Shown piece by piece: positions 52,533-64,000 of a DNA stretch of 64,000 nucleotides. Positions within the stretch are counted from its first letter, which is position 1; each line of letters begins with the position of its first letter. The notes under the pieces are model-generated. The model saw only the letters and a list, made by a program, of their open reading frames with translations. It was not told where the DNA came from and searched no databases. A program made the translations under genes and the position numbers. This DNA comes from Macrocystis pyrifera (Eukaryota; Sar; Phaeophyceae; Laminariales; Laminariaceae): contig JASSKH010000005.1 of NCBI GenBank assembly GCA_031763025.1, positions 11,612,528-11,676,527 on the forward strand, in the 5' to 3' direction.

Positions 52533-54952
52533 AGTTAGAGGACCTCGCGCATGTAGTGCGTTCTGGTAAACGATTGAAAATATATCTTCAGTACATCTCC
52601 GGGACCGGTAGCATAGTATTAGCCAAGGCTGCAAGATCAATGTATGTTACGGTGGCAATCCAAGGATACGAGGGGTTTCCAGAAGTGGACACGGCATGTA
52701 GACAAAGGGGATAATGCGAATTGAACCCAGAGACTGTAGGGATATGAGCAGACGGTCACACCTCTTCTCCGCCCCTTCAGCTTCTTATAGCTCGTCCTGT
52801 TGCCGGCAGTGTTCCCCTACGCCAAAAGAGTACCCTCTGAGACAACCAGGAGATGGCTCAGTCGTATGTCCCGCAGGCTGGGTGGAACAACGGGAATGCA
52901 GGTGACAGTCCTTTCAACGAACTGAAAGAGCTTGAGCGTGTGAATGTGTGCCAGACGGCCTATGGCCCTGTTTGTTCTGAGAACGGATTAATGCATGATG
53001 TTTTAGAGGGTATATCTGAGCAGCCGTTCGAGGAACATAAGCTATATCGGCCGAACATAAGCTGTATCGGCCGGAGAGCCTGACGAGACTACGCCATCAT
53101 GCATGACACGCGCACCGCTCGACTCTGTGACACATATGTTACGCCGGGGTCATGAGTACGTACCCTAAGATCTATCTGCTGTTGCAGTAAAACTAAGGGT
53201 TTCTCCTGTTGCTTTGTGAGCTGGGTACAAGGGCCCTTCCCTATATTGTTTTGTTTTGAACGGATTGTATGGGTTTTCCTTAAAGGCTTTGTTTCGATCT
53301 GTGAACGCACACGCGCACCACCCCCATATCACCTCACTTTTGCTCATCATCAGCTTTTATCTGCTGAGCTATCCAATCAACCAACATCGGCCTGGGGTCA
53401 CCAACATCTTCTTCTTGTCTATTGAAGCTTCTTGCACAAGCCGCCTGATCCTGACTACTCGTATGCCTCAGACATTCACTGTGCATTGATCGGCCATAAT
53501 CGCCAATGGAATCTAGGCGTACACATCAGCTACGAGCCGGTGAACACGTCAATCGCCAGAACCAATACCTCGTAGAGTCTAGACATATTAAAAATTGCAA
53601 CCGAGGGACCGGAAACCGCATACGCAGAGAAAAAACAGTGTACGTATGGCCTCTCCGATTGGCTGAAAACCAGGCAAAAAAAACAGTTGCAAGCTACTGT
53701 AGACAAAGTAGTAGACAAATCCAGATATGCCTGGTCAGTTTCAAGCCAAAAGCAGGTTCGATGTGAGGCAGGCCAATGACAGGGCTCCTGGCGTGTGATA
53801 TTTACTTGTTTTTAGTGTGTAACTAGTTTTGGCACAAAAATAGTGACAAGGTATGTATAAATACTTGATTTGATAGATTGTGGCTGATGATGCGTCTCGT
53901 GAAGAGACCCGCAGATGGATTATGACACCCAGTGATGTGACATACAACTTACTCTGTCCAATATAGCGGGCGATAGAAAGATGGCGCTTATTATGTGGCC
54001 ATGCTCAAGAGAGCGGTGATGATGGAGAAAGGTGTGAGAGTGAGGTCGTGGGTCTCGCATCTTTGGTGCGATCACTCGTGCATAACTTATTCTACATTAC
54101 TCCATATGATATTATTATCACGGGCCAGTACGCCATTACCCCCCTGTATTCCATAATCCTATAATAATCTGATACGCTACGAGTGTTGTACTCTAAAATG
54201 ATTGTGCTACCGAAAACCGTACCGTAGGTCATCGTAGATCTACCAGCATCGGAATAATACACAGAGGTGACAGTCCTGTATATTTAAACATGACTTTTTT
54301 TGCCCTCACATAATCCAAGGAGGGCGGGGGTCCCGGCCACCTGTGTACGGCATATTTACTATACACGTAGAAAATAAACATACTGAAGTCGCAAAAGGAC
54401 CATAATATGTATATCTGCAGCAGTACGCACAATATATATATTGTTATTGCACGGCCAAGGGACGGGGTTGGCGCGCTTATTCCACAAGTGTGTGTACTCG
54501 TAACCATTTGGTTGTCTACTTCCACGACAAAATGCTTGATATTAATTGAAGAAACCGAAATGGTGGGGGGGGGCTGCCTTGGCCCCGTCTCCCCCCTGCA
54601 TTCGTACGCCTTCCTTACCCCTATATAAAATAGCCGGAGGGAAGAGAGAAAAGGGGGGGGGGGGGGTCGCCCCGTCCCTTTTCGCTTGCTTACGCCTCCC
54701 CCACACCCACCCATACGAGACGCGGTCGACCTCCTTACCGGTCGCGCTCCGCTTGTGAAACACTTCCCCTCACGAGGCCGCGGTTCCTTTCCCCCTTCGT
54801 CCGGATATGTGTAGGGACTGTTTGGGTACTTTGCAGTGTCCCAAGCGGTCCTTACGATACCGGGAGGAGTAGCACCTATAGTATTCAGCCCCATCTAGTA
54901 CCTTGTCCTGGCTGTCTCTCAAACTCCCCCCCCCCCATGCTCTACCCCCATT
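52533..54952. other. 2.4 kb without recognised genes
   Basis: Small open frames only, such as 53506-53766. A frame on the minus strand (54229-54894) crosses a C/G-run and is not credible. Confidence 0.35.
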
Positions 54953-55490
54953 ATATATTATATACGGGTTGGGTTGGCGTCGGTTGGCAACGACACTGTG
55001 AAACATGCCGCTCAATACGTGAGCCAGATATCCAGGGTACCGTCTTTTTTTGGTTTTATTTATTTTTCGGCGGTCGCCCACAGATGGTCGTCGAGTTAGA
55101 TCATTTGTGCGAGGTAAAGAACCTTTACTCTGCACAAGGGAATTGATCGTGTCACGTAGTGTTCAAGGTAAGGCACCCAAGAGGCAGTTACATAGTACTC
55201 CCATTGCTGTCTCTGGAAGTGACTACACCGGAAACTAAACTAACTCATTGAAGCTGTCATCCATATGCAAGTCCACCTCACAAGCGGTTCTTAGTAGGAT
55301 GCAGCTCACCCTTCATGCGACTCGCCCAACACCGCACGGCGCTTCGTGCTTGGTGCAAGCAATGTCTGTCTGGTCGGTAAAAAACCCGACATGCTCCGTC
55401 CCGGCATTGTAGGGATGTGAGGGTCTATGGTCATACGACTACGGCCATGCATGAGATCGAGTACATCTTTCCCATCGAGTATACCCCCCC
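54953..55490 (+). repeat. Repeat family R4, copy 3
   Basis: From TATATACGGGTTGGGTTGG through ACTCTGCACAAGGGAATTG, AGCGGTTCTTAGTAGGATGC and GTGCAAGCAATGTCTGTCTG to GTCTATGGTCATACGACTAC and the C-run. Aligns along its whole length with 38715-39240. Confidence 0.8.
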
Positions 55491-55494
55491 ACAT

Positions 55495-57960
55495 GCTCCG
55501 ACACCTCTGATACCCATACCGGGTCTTCCATGTTAGCCGTAACGTACACCATAAACGAGTCCGACGATCACCTCCCTTCTTTCTTAATCACTGCCTCTGG
55601 CACTCTTCTCGTGGCCAGTCTGATTACCTCCCCTATGCTCCTCGAATGCAACGCGAATTCGTCCGGAATTAAACTTGCCCCCGCTCCCCTCCCCTCCTCC
55701 CTCCACCTCTTCCCTACACTGGCAAGGCCTTTCCTCAAGCACTAGGTTGCCTCCCCCCTGGACCAGACCCTCCAACCGTCCGTTCCCCGATATGACATCA
55801 AGGCGGCTTCCCCTGTCAACTCTCTGTCATTCTACATTCTGAAACGCTCCAACAATAGCCCCACTGCCCCCCTTCCTCTCCTCCTCCCAGTCCTGATCTT
55901 GTCTTGGCTAGTACCGCTCCTTTGCTTCCTTGATCTCCCTTCGACCCCTGAACCTCACCTCTACCATATTCGCTTCCCGAATGCTACCCTCTGCCAGTTG
56001 ATCGTTATCTCTGAAAAACTCTGTATCCCCCCTCCTTAAGCAGTATACCGTATGATACACCCCTCTCTCCTTGGCAAACAATTTTCACGCTCGCAACATA
56101 ACAAAATAAGACAGTGCCTGACCTATCCATAACACCTTCCCCCCTTCCCCCCGTGATGCAGTGCTTCCTTGCATCCCCCTCAGCATCCCCCAAGTTAATG
56201 GTCTTCTTACCCTCGGCTGACTACCCGCCTCTACGTGTGCCCCCTTGATACCTTGCCTCGCCGATCTGATCAAAGGATTACTCATGGACACTGAAAGCCC
56301 CACGAACTGCTCATGGTAGAAATTAATCGCCACCAACTTGCCTACTATAGTGGACTCTTTGTTCCCTTTTTCGGCGCAGCAGTACCCCATGAACTCGACC
56401 AACTCTCCTACTATTACCATCTCCAGCATGAGTTTCTGCAGCCAACACCCCTTTCCGACATACGATTTCCAGCTCACCCACATCCTCCAATTCGCCTCGT
56501 ACGTTTTCCGAGACGAAGCTGCAACTCTTCCAAATTCGTACTCTCTCGCAACATCTCCGCACACATTGATTTCTCCCTCGATCCCAATTCCTGCACCTGG
56601 CAGGCGATTTCGGGACATTCTGCGTTTAGTTTCTCGGGAATCTGTTCCTCTCACCACCTAGTCAGACCGTCTGCTAACCCGTTATCGAGCCCCCGTACGT
56701 GCCTTGCCTGAAAACATCACCTTGAAGCTTCCCCTTGCTTCCACGCCCCCCCATCATCTTCATCAACGTCCCTACTCTTGCTTGTTTCTTACCCTCCCCC
56801 ACGGCACCTCTTTACCCAGGCAACAGCTGCTTCGTAATCTGCCCTCATCAAAACTGCCTCCCCCTTCTTGCCCCCTCATATCTACCATCACGAACGCCGT
56901 CACTACCATGGCAAAGACCTCCAACGGGTTAATGGAAATTAAATCAGCTACCGCCTGCCCCGCCCTTATCGTACCTTTCTGCACCTCTGCTGGCTGGGCG
57001 GGTCTCCAGTACACCCCGTCTCCATGCACAGTGCCCCTATCGCAGTCAAGGAAGCGTCCAAAAACCAGGTTCTACTCGGCCACTGCTTCACGAAGCTGAA
57101 AGACGGTGCTGTTATGCTCTCTCCCCCATGTTCTCCCCCCCGTCTCCAAAAACCATCTATCCACCATCCCACGCCGTTCCTCCCCACCTCCACCCCACTC
57201 CCCTGCGGCCGCTGTTCCGCTTCTTCCCCTTCTTGCTCCACCCTGACCCCCCGCGCCCTCCGTCCTCTCTTGTGCCCCCCCACGGTGTGCTTCTCGGAGT
57301 ACCCTACGTCCCCCAGGTAGATGGGTGCTGCTGTGACCCACGTATGCGTCCGCGAGAACAGCGGTAGGGGCAACGGGTAAACGTCACTCGGTCCCGGAAA
57401 CGTACCAATTTCCTGCTTCAGCGTGTGTGCTTGCCGGGACCTCCTCCGACCACTCCTGGAGGTCCTTGTTAAAGCATTGCACAAACTTCGCTTTAAACTG
57501 CTCAGACAGAGCCACCTGCGTGTTTTGCGCGTGGAACGTCCTCACCCCTTGCGCGACCACCCGGAAACGCTCAACCAGCTTATTCGTCCTGCGCAGCGAT
57601 GCTTGACCAAAGGCTTTGTTCCCGTCTACCACGTACTGCATGAGGTGCGTCAACAAAAGAAACACTGCCCCCACCCTGTAGTCCAAGCGACACCTGCGCA
57701 CTCTCTCCCCCGAAGTCAAAGTGGTCCTTCTTCGCGAAATTCCGCTCATCGATGTTTGCTCAGCGCTGCTACTTGCTGCTACTTGCTGTGCCCCCTCTCC
57801 CTTGATGGTGAACTCCGCCGTAATCGTACCCATGGCATCCGCCGAATCAAATGGTGGAGATCTGTCATTCCCGCGCAGTGACGACCAGAAGACTACTGAC
57901 TGTGCGGTTGCCCTTACGCCACATCGTCTCTGCTACGGCTAACTTGTTACAGCTTTCCCG
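55495..57960 (-). mobile_element. Decayed tyrosine-recombinase retrotransposon (DIRS/Ngaro-like)
   Basis: Minus strand, in order. An unassigned frame (57833-57384), then RNase H pieces (WFLDASLTAIGALC near 57060; ISINPLEVFAMVV near 56940; ARHVRGLDNGLADGLTRW near 56700-56650), then a tyrosine recombinase. The N-terminal helical part is in 56657-56085 (ASSRKTYEANWRMWVSWKSY), continuing ALSYFVMLRA in shifted frames. The C-terminal part near 55650-55510 has FALHSRSIGEVIRLATRRVP and SFMVYVTANMEDPVWVSEV, the His box and the Tyr nucleophile region. A TGA replaces Trp in the GRW motif, and several frameshifts are present. RT was not found. RNase H next to a tyrosine recombinase is the order of DIRS-type elements. 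Confidence 0.75.
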
Positions 57961-58350
57961 CTAACTCACTCCCATCCCTTCCCCCCCCCAAACCTTGCAG
58001 CCCGGACGGGCAATTCGATGCTCCTCTCCCTCCACACTGCGGCCTAGTGCTGAGCGAGGTACTCATGCCGTCCCCCCACCCCCCGGAGCTGCTTCATGCT
58101 GCGGCTGCCGATGCAACCTCCGTGCTTCCCTCTCCCACGGACTCTTCTCCTCCCCCACCCACCGCCACTGTCCTTCGGGTGCCCCCATCTGCTGCTGTCG
58201 CGACTCCGACACGTCTATCTTCCACTCGCTTACATCCCCGACCCCCCCCAGGCCTGACTGCTGCTGCTGCTGTAGCTGCATGCTGGACTGCTGTTGCTGC
58301 TGTCGCGGGTTCGATACTCCCCCGCCCCAACCTACCCCCCACCCCTCCCA
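57961..58350. other. C-rich, CTG-containing sequence, no gene
   Basis: Low-complexity CCCCC/CTGCTG-rich stretch. Open frames here are compositional. Confidence 0.45.
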
Positions 58351-58351
58351 C

Positions 58352-58470
58352 CTCTCAGCTCACCCTTCATGGGACTCGCCCAACACCTCACGGCGCGTCG
58401 CGCTTGGTGCAAGCAATGTCTGCCTGGTCGATGAAAACCCGACGTGCTCCGCCCCGGCATTGTAGGGATG
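58352..58470 (+). repeat. Fragment of repeat family R4
   Basis: CAGCTCACCCTTCATGGGAC to CATTGTAGGGATGCG. It is cut exactly where the LINE 3' end begins, so the LINE appears to have landed in an R4 copy. Confidence 0.75.
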
Positions 58471-59170
58471 CGTACTCATTTGTGCTTGCCTTAGTATTTT
58501 GACCATTGCCCACGCATCCCTTTTGAGACGGAGCACCGTTCCTACTCCTAATAGAGACACCTCCAACAATTGGGAACTCATTACGTTGTTTCCATATATT
58601 ACATAGAACATTTTCGCTATTCTTATCCCCTTCCTGTCTGGCCGCCTGTGGCCAATTTCTATCTACTAGGATAGCGATCGTTTTCTCGCTGCAATTCAGC
58701 GTATCAAATTCCTCCATGTCACATTCGTCTATTTCACTCATCTCCTCTTCTAACGCATCCCGTTCCTCCTTGTACATTTCACATTCTCCTACGATGTGAG
58801 TTCTACTCTCTATTGCTTTGCCACACGGGCACATCTGTGCACCTACTTCCTCCTCCTCCCGGTTACTGATATGCCTCTTTCTTCTTTCTAGCAGGTCCAG
58901 GTCCCCTACACGAAAGCGCATTTTCAGCGTTTTCGCGAAGTCCATTGGGCCATGCAAATATGTTTTCATTCCTACTCCTTCCCTCAGTCCCCCGTATATC
59001 TCTAAGCGTTTTTTTTTCCGATTCCACCTTGTTTCTTAGCGCTAGCCTTTCCCTTCTTTCTATCCTTTCTTCTACTTCTGTGTACCTCCCAAACTTCCCG
59101 GCGGATATCATCTCTTTTTGGTTTCCCCCTATATCATTCCATACTTTCTCAACTACGCCATCCCACCTAT
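58471..59170 (-). mobile_element. LINE 3' fragment, second copy
   Basis: Minus-strand copy of the last third of the LINE at 20360-22256. It runs from WDGVVEKVWNDIGGNQKEM through MKTYLHGPMDFAKTLKMRF and CPCGKAIESRTHIVGECEMY to the common end GCACAAATGAGTAC. One frameshift lies near 58970-59030. Severe 5' truncation is typical of LINE insertion. Confidence 0.92.
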
Positions 59171-60589
59171 GATGAGGGTTGTGAATTCCGCGGGGGCAAG
59201 TCTGGAGGTCTGTGTAGGTCACGAGCGATCAAGCTGGAATTCACGACGGCCGACAGGCCCAATGCAATTGTGTAGCATAGCGCACGCTAGATTTGATTGA
59301 AACAGCCGCAATGGCCGGCTGAATTCCGGCTTCAGAGCGTTTAAACGGCGCGCAAATCCCGTCAACTGCGTCGATGTGGGAGGAAGGGTCCCACTGGGCG
59401 TGTGACACCTTGCACCGCACAGCAGCGACAGCTAACCCGGAGAGGAAGTCGCCGCATGAGATGTGGCATGGTAGCTCCCCCCCAGTAGTACTGCTACCTT
59501 TCCTTAGGCGTGGCCACTGCAAGGTAAAGAGGGAAAATAAGTCACAGGCGAACGCATGGGAGTGTGTTTACCTTGGCCCGGCACCCAACCACCCCCGAGA
59601 CTCAGTACGAGCACTGACGAGGCAACGCACTTTGCCAATATCGGGATATGTCACCTGGCCACGCGTGTCACCTGCCTCACCTGTACCCGCCCAGGCGAAT
59701 GACCCCTTGTGTACAGAAGAGGGAGGGTCCGAGGCAGACGACGTGAACTCATCGGACAGGTGTGGTGCGGGGGGGGGGATGGGGTGGCCGACGGTCTGGT
59801 TCGCTTGAACGATCTCGACGTGACGTGGGGGTTCGACCTGGACGCGTTTCTGCAGGAGTGCCCACAGCAGGCACCTGCCGCCGGCGAGGCCGGTGACGGG
59901 ACAGCCAAGCCGGTGGATTCGTCTCAAGGGGGTGCGGTTGACGCCTCCTCGGCCCCGATAGGAAGGGTCGAAATAGCCGAGACCATCGGTTCGTCGCAAG
60001 GGGGCACCGTGGACACCCCATCGTCCCTGATGGGGAGGGACGAAACAGCCGAGAGGATTAGCTCGTCTCACAAAGGCGCCGTGGACGCCTTCTCGGTCCC
60101 GAAAGGGAGGGTCAAAAGCGACCCGGGCTCAGCATCAGCCTCCGACACCGGCCAAGGGGACATGGAGGATCCCCCCGTAGTCCTGTCGGGGAGGAAAGCA
60201 CACGAGCTCAGCAGCTGAGAATGGCTCCCCCCAACGGTACGGCGCCGGATACGGGGTCAGAGCCAACGCTTGGAGGGTCAACCTGCTATGCACCAGCAAA
60301 CAATGAACGGTAATATCACAGACGCGCTGCTTGCGACAGCGTACGAGTTATGGACAAAGCCTGGGAGTATCCTGAAGGGTACCTTCTGGATGAAGGCGGA
60401 CGCAGTGGTGTAATAAGGAGGAGTTAAGCGTGTGTATGCCGAGTGGTTTCCCGGAAGACGTAGAACCGACCCCGCAGTCCGTACCAGATCCAGAGCGTTC
60501 TTAATGCAAAGCCGCGTGGCACGAGGTCACGACAATGCAGTAGAACGGTCCAAACAAAAACAGGTACGTACGAGAGCCGCGACACCGCC

Positions 60590-61240
60590 TCAAGGGCGGA
60601 AACCTCTAGGTGCGAAGTGGATGTTTATCTACAAGACGGAAAAGACGGACAAGGATGGCCTCAGAGTAAAAACAAAGGCCAGACACGTGGCTAAGGGTTT
60701 GAGCCAAGTGCAGGATGTAGGTTACCTTTAACGTGTGGACCAACTCCCTCGTCAGCCAGCTACAATTGTGGTGGCAGTTGCCAATGAACAGGGTATAAAT
60801 TATTTTCCATCTAGACGTCGCACAAGCTTTGTGTCGCGCGAAACTCGAAGCCGAGATATATATGAAACTACACGGTGGGTGTGGTGACATGCCAGAAAGG
60901 ATTGTCCGCCTACACAGATCACTGCATGGTCTAAGGCAGAGCGGACGCCAGTGGGCCGGACTATTGATAGAGCCTGTGGTAGAGTTTGGAGCAGTGTAGG
61001 TCTGACCCGTGTGTGTTTCACATGGTTGTGGGGGCGACAAGGGAGACCTGATCATGGCCGTTCATGTAGACGACATCGTCATCGTAGGATCGGACGAGGC
61101 ATGCAGAGACTCCCATGCTGCGCTACATAGTAACGAAATTCCCCACGAACGACCTCGGCGAACTGATTTAAATGCAATGGTTGTGTTTCAAACGCAACTG
61201 GGAGTTGGGGACATTAGAGATTACGTTAATTAAGCGCATG
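60590..61240 (+). pseudogene. copia reverse transcriptase
   Basis: GRKPLGAKWMFIYKTEKTDK opens the RT. FHLDVAQALCRAKLEAEIYM and ERIVRLHRSLHGLRQSGRQW follow in another frame, and LIMAVHVDDIVIVGSDEA contains the catalytic DD (VDD). Stops and frame changes occur near 60731, 60800 and 61000. This is the part missing from the element in the kinase intron. Confidence 0.9.
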
Positions 61241-61344
61241 CTGAATTGTTTCGACGCTAACTCGTCCTCTGGCATCTCGCGACCCCCGGTGTCGAACTAG
61301 GTCCAAGACAGGAGGGCGAACGTGGAGGAGGCTCGCCGTACAGG

Positions 61345-61815
61345 GAGGCTATGGACAGCTTGATGTGGTTGTCGAACATGACTAGACCAGACATCTGGAA
61401 TGTTGTGAGTGTTGTAGCGGGCCACTCTCACAACCCTACAGAGAGGCACTGGGATTCAGGTTTGAAGATTATGGGCCTTCACGGGACCACGTTTTTGGGA
61501 TTGACTTTTGTGCGGGGCTCGGGATTGGAGTTGACTGCGTACAGTGATTCTGATTACACCGATACGTCGAACGATAGGCATTCGATATCGGAGGCGGTAA
61601 GTACCCTGGGGGGTGCGGCCGTCAGTTGGTCAAAGGTAGAGGTGTATTATGTTGTCCACGGCAGAAGCAGAGTATGTCGCCCTGAGTTAAGGTGTGAAAT
61701 AACCTTCATCTACGTGCGCAGTGTTATCGTTTATCTGTCCTGAACTAAGCAGATCATGAGTACGGGTTTTCGAGGATAACCAGGGGGTCACAGCGTTGGC
61801 TGGGAACCCTCTTTG
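61345..61815 (+). pseudogene. copia RNase H
   Basis: MDSLMWLSNMTRPDIWNVVS, then LELTAYSDSDYTDTSNDRHS and VLSTAEAEYVAL-like remnants (LSTAEAEYVAL is readable after a frame change near 61650). Compare AYCDADYAG in the other copy. Confidence 0.88.
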
Positions 61816-62314
61816 TTCTGCTCGGAGCAAGCATATCGACGTGAGTTTTCATTCTGTCGGAGAGATACTTTGTGCTAAGAGTATCGACATTCAGTTCGTA
61901 GCTTCGGAAGAGCAGCAAGCGGATATTTTGAAATCCCTTGCTGCGACCCCTTTTCAGGTCTCATCGTAGGTTCTTGTTGAGTCTGCCCTTGAGGGTGAGT
62001 AAGGGGGTATGAGCATTCTTCTGTGAGTACCATTTTTGAGTGATGCGAGGAATAATTTGTCAGCTCAGCATCCTGCTCTATATTGAGGGCATGGGGGAGT
62101 AGGGCACCGCTTGGCATCTTAATTTCTGGCCATGGTCATCGTTTGGAATGCGGCCGTTGTTTCAACCGCAATGATTTGGGGTATATGTGTTTACAGGACG
62201 TCTTGACCCGGTGGCCGGGTTTTCTCCTGTGGGTATGTCGTTGGCTGTTCTTAGGCCCTAGTATATCGTGAATGTCTCTTCGGTCTGGTCACTGCTGTGA
62301 CGAGCTATGGAGGG

Positions 62315-62526
62315 TGCTCGTTTGGATCGTTCCGGCAGCGATGGTTACAAGTTGCAGAGAGTTGAGTAAATCTTCGCAAGAGTAAATCTGAATTTTGCCG
62401 TGCGCTATTGAGGAGAGTCGAGCACTCCGCTTTCTCTGTCCTCCTCTGTCCTCTAATACAACGGCTGCAAAGAATATCATCAGGCCATGCCATGGCCAGC
62501 GCATTCAGGTCTGGACTCTACGAACA
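62315..62526 (+). repeat. copia 3' LTR
   Basis: 212 bp from TGCTCGTTTGGATCG to CTCTACGAACA, matching the LTRs at 13338-13598 and 18054-18302 with deletions. Confidence 0.9.
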
Positions 62527-64000
62527 GAGTAACGCCATGTTAGTGTGTCAGCGGAATTCTTACTTGCTACCGTAACACGATGTAGACGGATAATTTACCC
62601 GGCCGAATAAACGCTTACATAGCACTGTGTGTTAGCGGAATTCCTAGTGACTACCGTAAGACACGTTAGAGGGGCAACGTATATGGCCAGAGTAACGTGA
62701 ACATTTTGTTGCGTATCAGCCGCAGCAGCAGTCCGTATCGGGCGACGATATGTTAGGGTGTTAACGGAAGTTTTGCTACCATTACATACGTCAAACGGAC
62801 AACACGTATGATAAATAAAACACTAGCAATATGTTCATGTGTTAACTCGTATACAATTTACGTAGAAACAAAAGTTGAAAGATAACGCACGATAATGTTG
62901 GTGTTACATTGAGAATACATTCCCAGTGTAAGATCAACAACATGGTGCTGTTGTGTTAGCTCGTACGTGCGAGTATGCAGATTACGTGGTTTTTATATGT
63001 GGATAACGTACTTCCGGGGGTTCCTTTTTGTTTAGGCGTTTTTGTTCGGGGATACATCCCAAATATCCCCTGGTTCGAGGTTTCAAAATATTGGGGCGTT
63101 TTCTGCCGGAGATGCTGTGTTATTTTCCCTTCTCGGGGATATTTTTGTAGGTGTTCCCTACTGAGATCTTGGCGAAGTTGGATAACACGGCTACATTATG
63201 TAACTCCGCGACGCTGCTTTACCACTAACAAAGGTGACACATACATGTTAGATCTCGGGAAGATCCAAAGGGTAAGGTCGCACCAATACGTTGGGGCGAC
63301 TCCGGCCCCAACGGTAACTCAGTAACATGAAGTCGGACCTGGATTGATTAAAATGAGACCACAGCAACGAAATGTTAAAGTCAGGTATTCATTGACAGCA
63401 ACACCGTGACATATTGTTAATGAGACCTCCGCATTTAGGCTACCATAAAAATAATGCTACGTATCGGCCGGCCGTGACTGTAACGTTGCGAGCGTAACAT
63501 AAATGTTACCTTATCCGACACTAATGCTATCAGACGGGAAGGCCGAATAATGTAGTGTTAGTAGTGTTGGCCACTACGTTATGTCATGTTAGTGCGTTAT
63601 TTGCAGCACAATGTTAGGTGTTAGTAGTGCTGGCCAACATGGTAAAACGCTCGGGCGATGTGGCTTCCAGGTCCTCGACCGAACCGTCGCATGGATATTG
63701 CCCCGCGAACGTCCTACCATTAGCCGGGGTAGTGGATATCCGTATCTTATTGTACGATCGTGGGCACCCATATTCCTGGACGTTTTGTTGTCGTCAGCAC
63801 TGTCCCATGACAAGTAATCACTGCTGATAGGAATGCAAGGCCCCCGCCCGACACACACATTCTTCCTCTCCATCATCGTTGATGGTCGTGTCGTGGGATC
63901 GTCCGTACCGATCCTATATCAAAACCATGTCCTACACGTTACTCTCTAAGAAAGGGAAAGCGCCATAGATGTCGAGTCGAACCGGGGGCCCTCCCCACAA
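62527..64000. other. GTAAC-rich diverged repeat region, no gene seen
   Basis: 62540-62800 contains diverged units with GTGTTAGCGGAATTC-like sequence, GCTACCGTAACAC-like sequence and GGACAACACGTATG-like sequence. The words GTTAC/GTAAC and TGTTAG recur through about 63620. Nothing is recognised from 63650 to the end. Confidence 0.45.

Larger units (their letters stand above)
59180..62526 (+). mobile_element. 5'-truncated Ty1/copia element with RT, RNase H and 3' LTR
   Basis: Same family as the element at 13338-18302. It begins inside integrase (EFRGGKSGGLCRSRAIKLEF) right next to the LINE fragment, then integrase end (WACDTLHRTAATANPERKSP, HEMWHG), a linker (LVRLNDLDVTWGFDLDAF), reverse transcriptase, RNase H and a 3' LTR. 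Multiple stops and frameshifts make it inactive. Confidence 0.9.

Overview
The window is eukaryotic, gene-poor and repeat-rich. The best guess is a brown alga (Phaeophyceae). The grounds are many long introns, leucine-rich repeats (LRRs) encoded one per 72-nt phase-1 exon (an arrangement described for Ectocarpus immune-receptor candidates), an Ectocarpus-style LRR N-cap, Ty1/copia, LINE and tyrosine-recombinase retroelements, and TTAGGG-type interstitial telomere repeats. The organism call is inference; there is no rRNA or plastid marker to settle it.

One large plus-strand gene dominates positions 3.8-38.1 kb. Its exons, joined by matching intron phases, encode a helical N-terminal piece, a complete TKL-like protein kinase domain (Gly loop, VAIK, HRDLK, DFG, APE and the RP motif of the C-lobe, spread over six exons between 5140 and about 22,900), a Gln-rich linker, an LRR N-terminal cap (24069-24374), and at least twelve LRR exons (25305-38093). 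Eleven of the twelve introns that border these LRR exons and can be seen are phase 1; the one between repeats 4 and 5 is phase 2, with a 1-nt excess on one side and a 1-nt deficit on the other, so the frame is kept. The order kinase then LRR is the reverse of plant receptor kinases, and no membrane segment is seen. A probable 1-nt frameshift lies in the first kinase exon near 5221-5224, and the junction of the helical exon to the kinase is unresolved. No 5' start and no 3' end of the gene could be fixed.

The introns are loaded with mobile DNA. Intron 5419-12546 holds tandem repeats, an inverted copy of a 1-kb repeat family, a TA-flanked MITE and a 1.2-kb foldback element packed with GGAAG/CTTCC motifs. 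Intron 12743-18503 holds a minus-strand copia element with both LTRs and a perfect 5-bp target duplication but no reverse transcriptase. Intron 19445-22388 holds a LINE. The LRR introns hold a tRNA-headed SINE-like unit with a microsatellite tail, copies of a 0.5-0.65-kb repeat family, the second MITE copy and simple repeats.

From 38.1 kb on there is no confident host gene. The region contains more copies of the 0.5-kb family, a higher-order satellite (43.7-47.0 kb), tandem repeats (47.5-50.5 kb), a broken ORF with Cys-rich and peptidase-like features (50.7-51.5 kb), a TIR element carrying degenerate telomere repeats (52.2-52.5 kb), a decayed tyrosine-recombinase retrotransposon (55.5-57.9 kb, minus), a 3' LINE fragment (58.5-59.2 kb, minus) and a 5'-truncated copia element with RT, RNase H and 3' LTR (59.2-62.5 kb, plus), followed by an unassigned GTAAC-rich tail.
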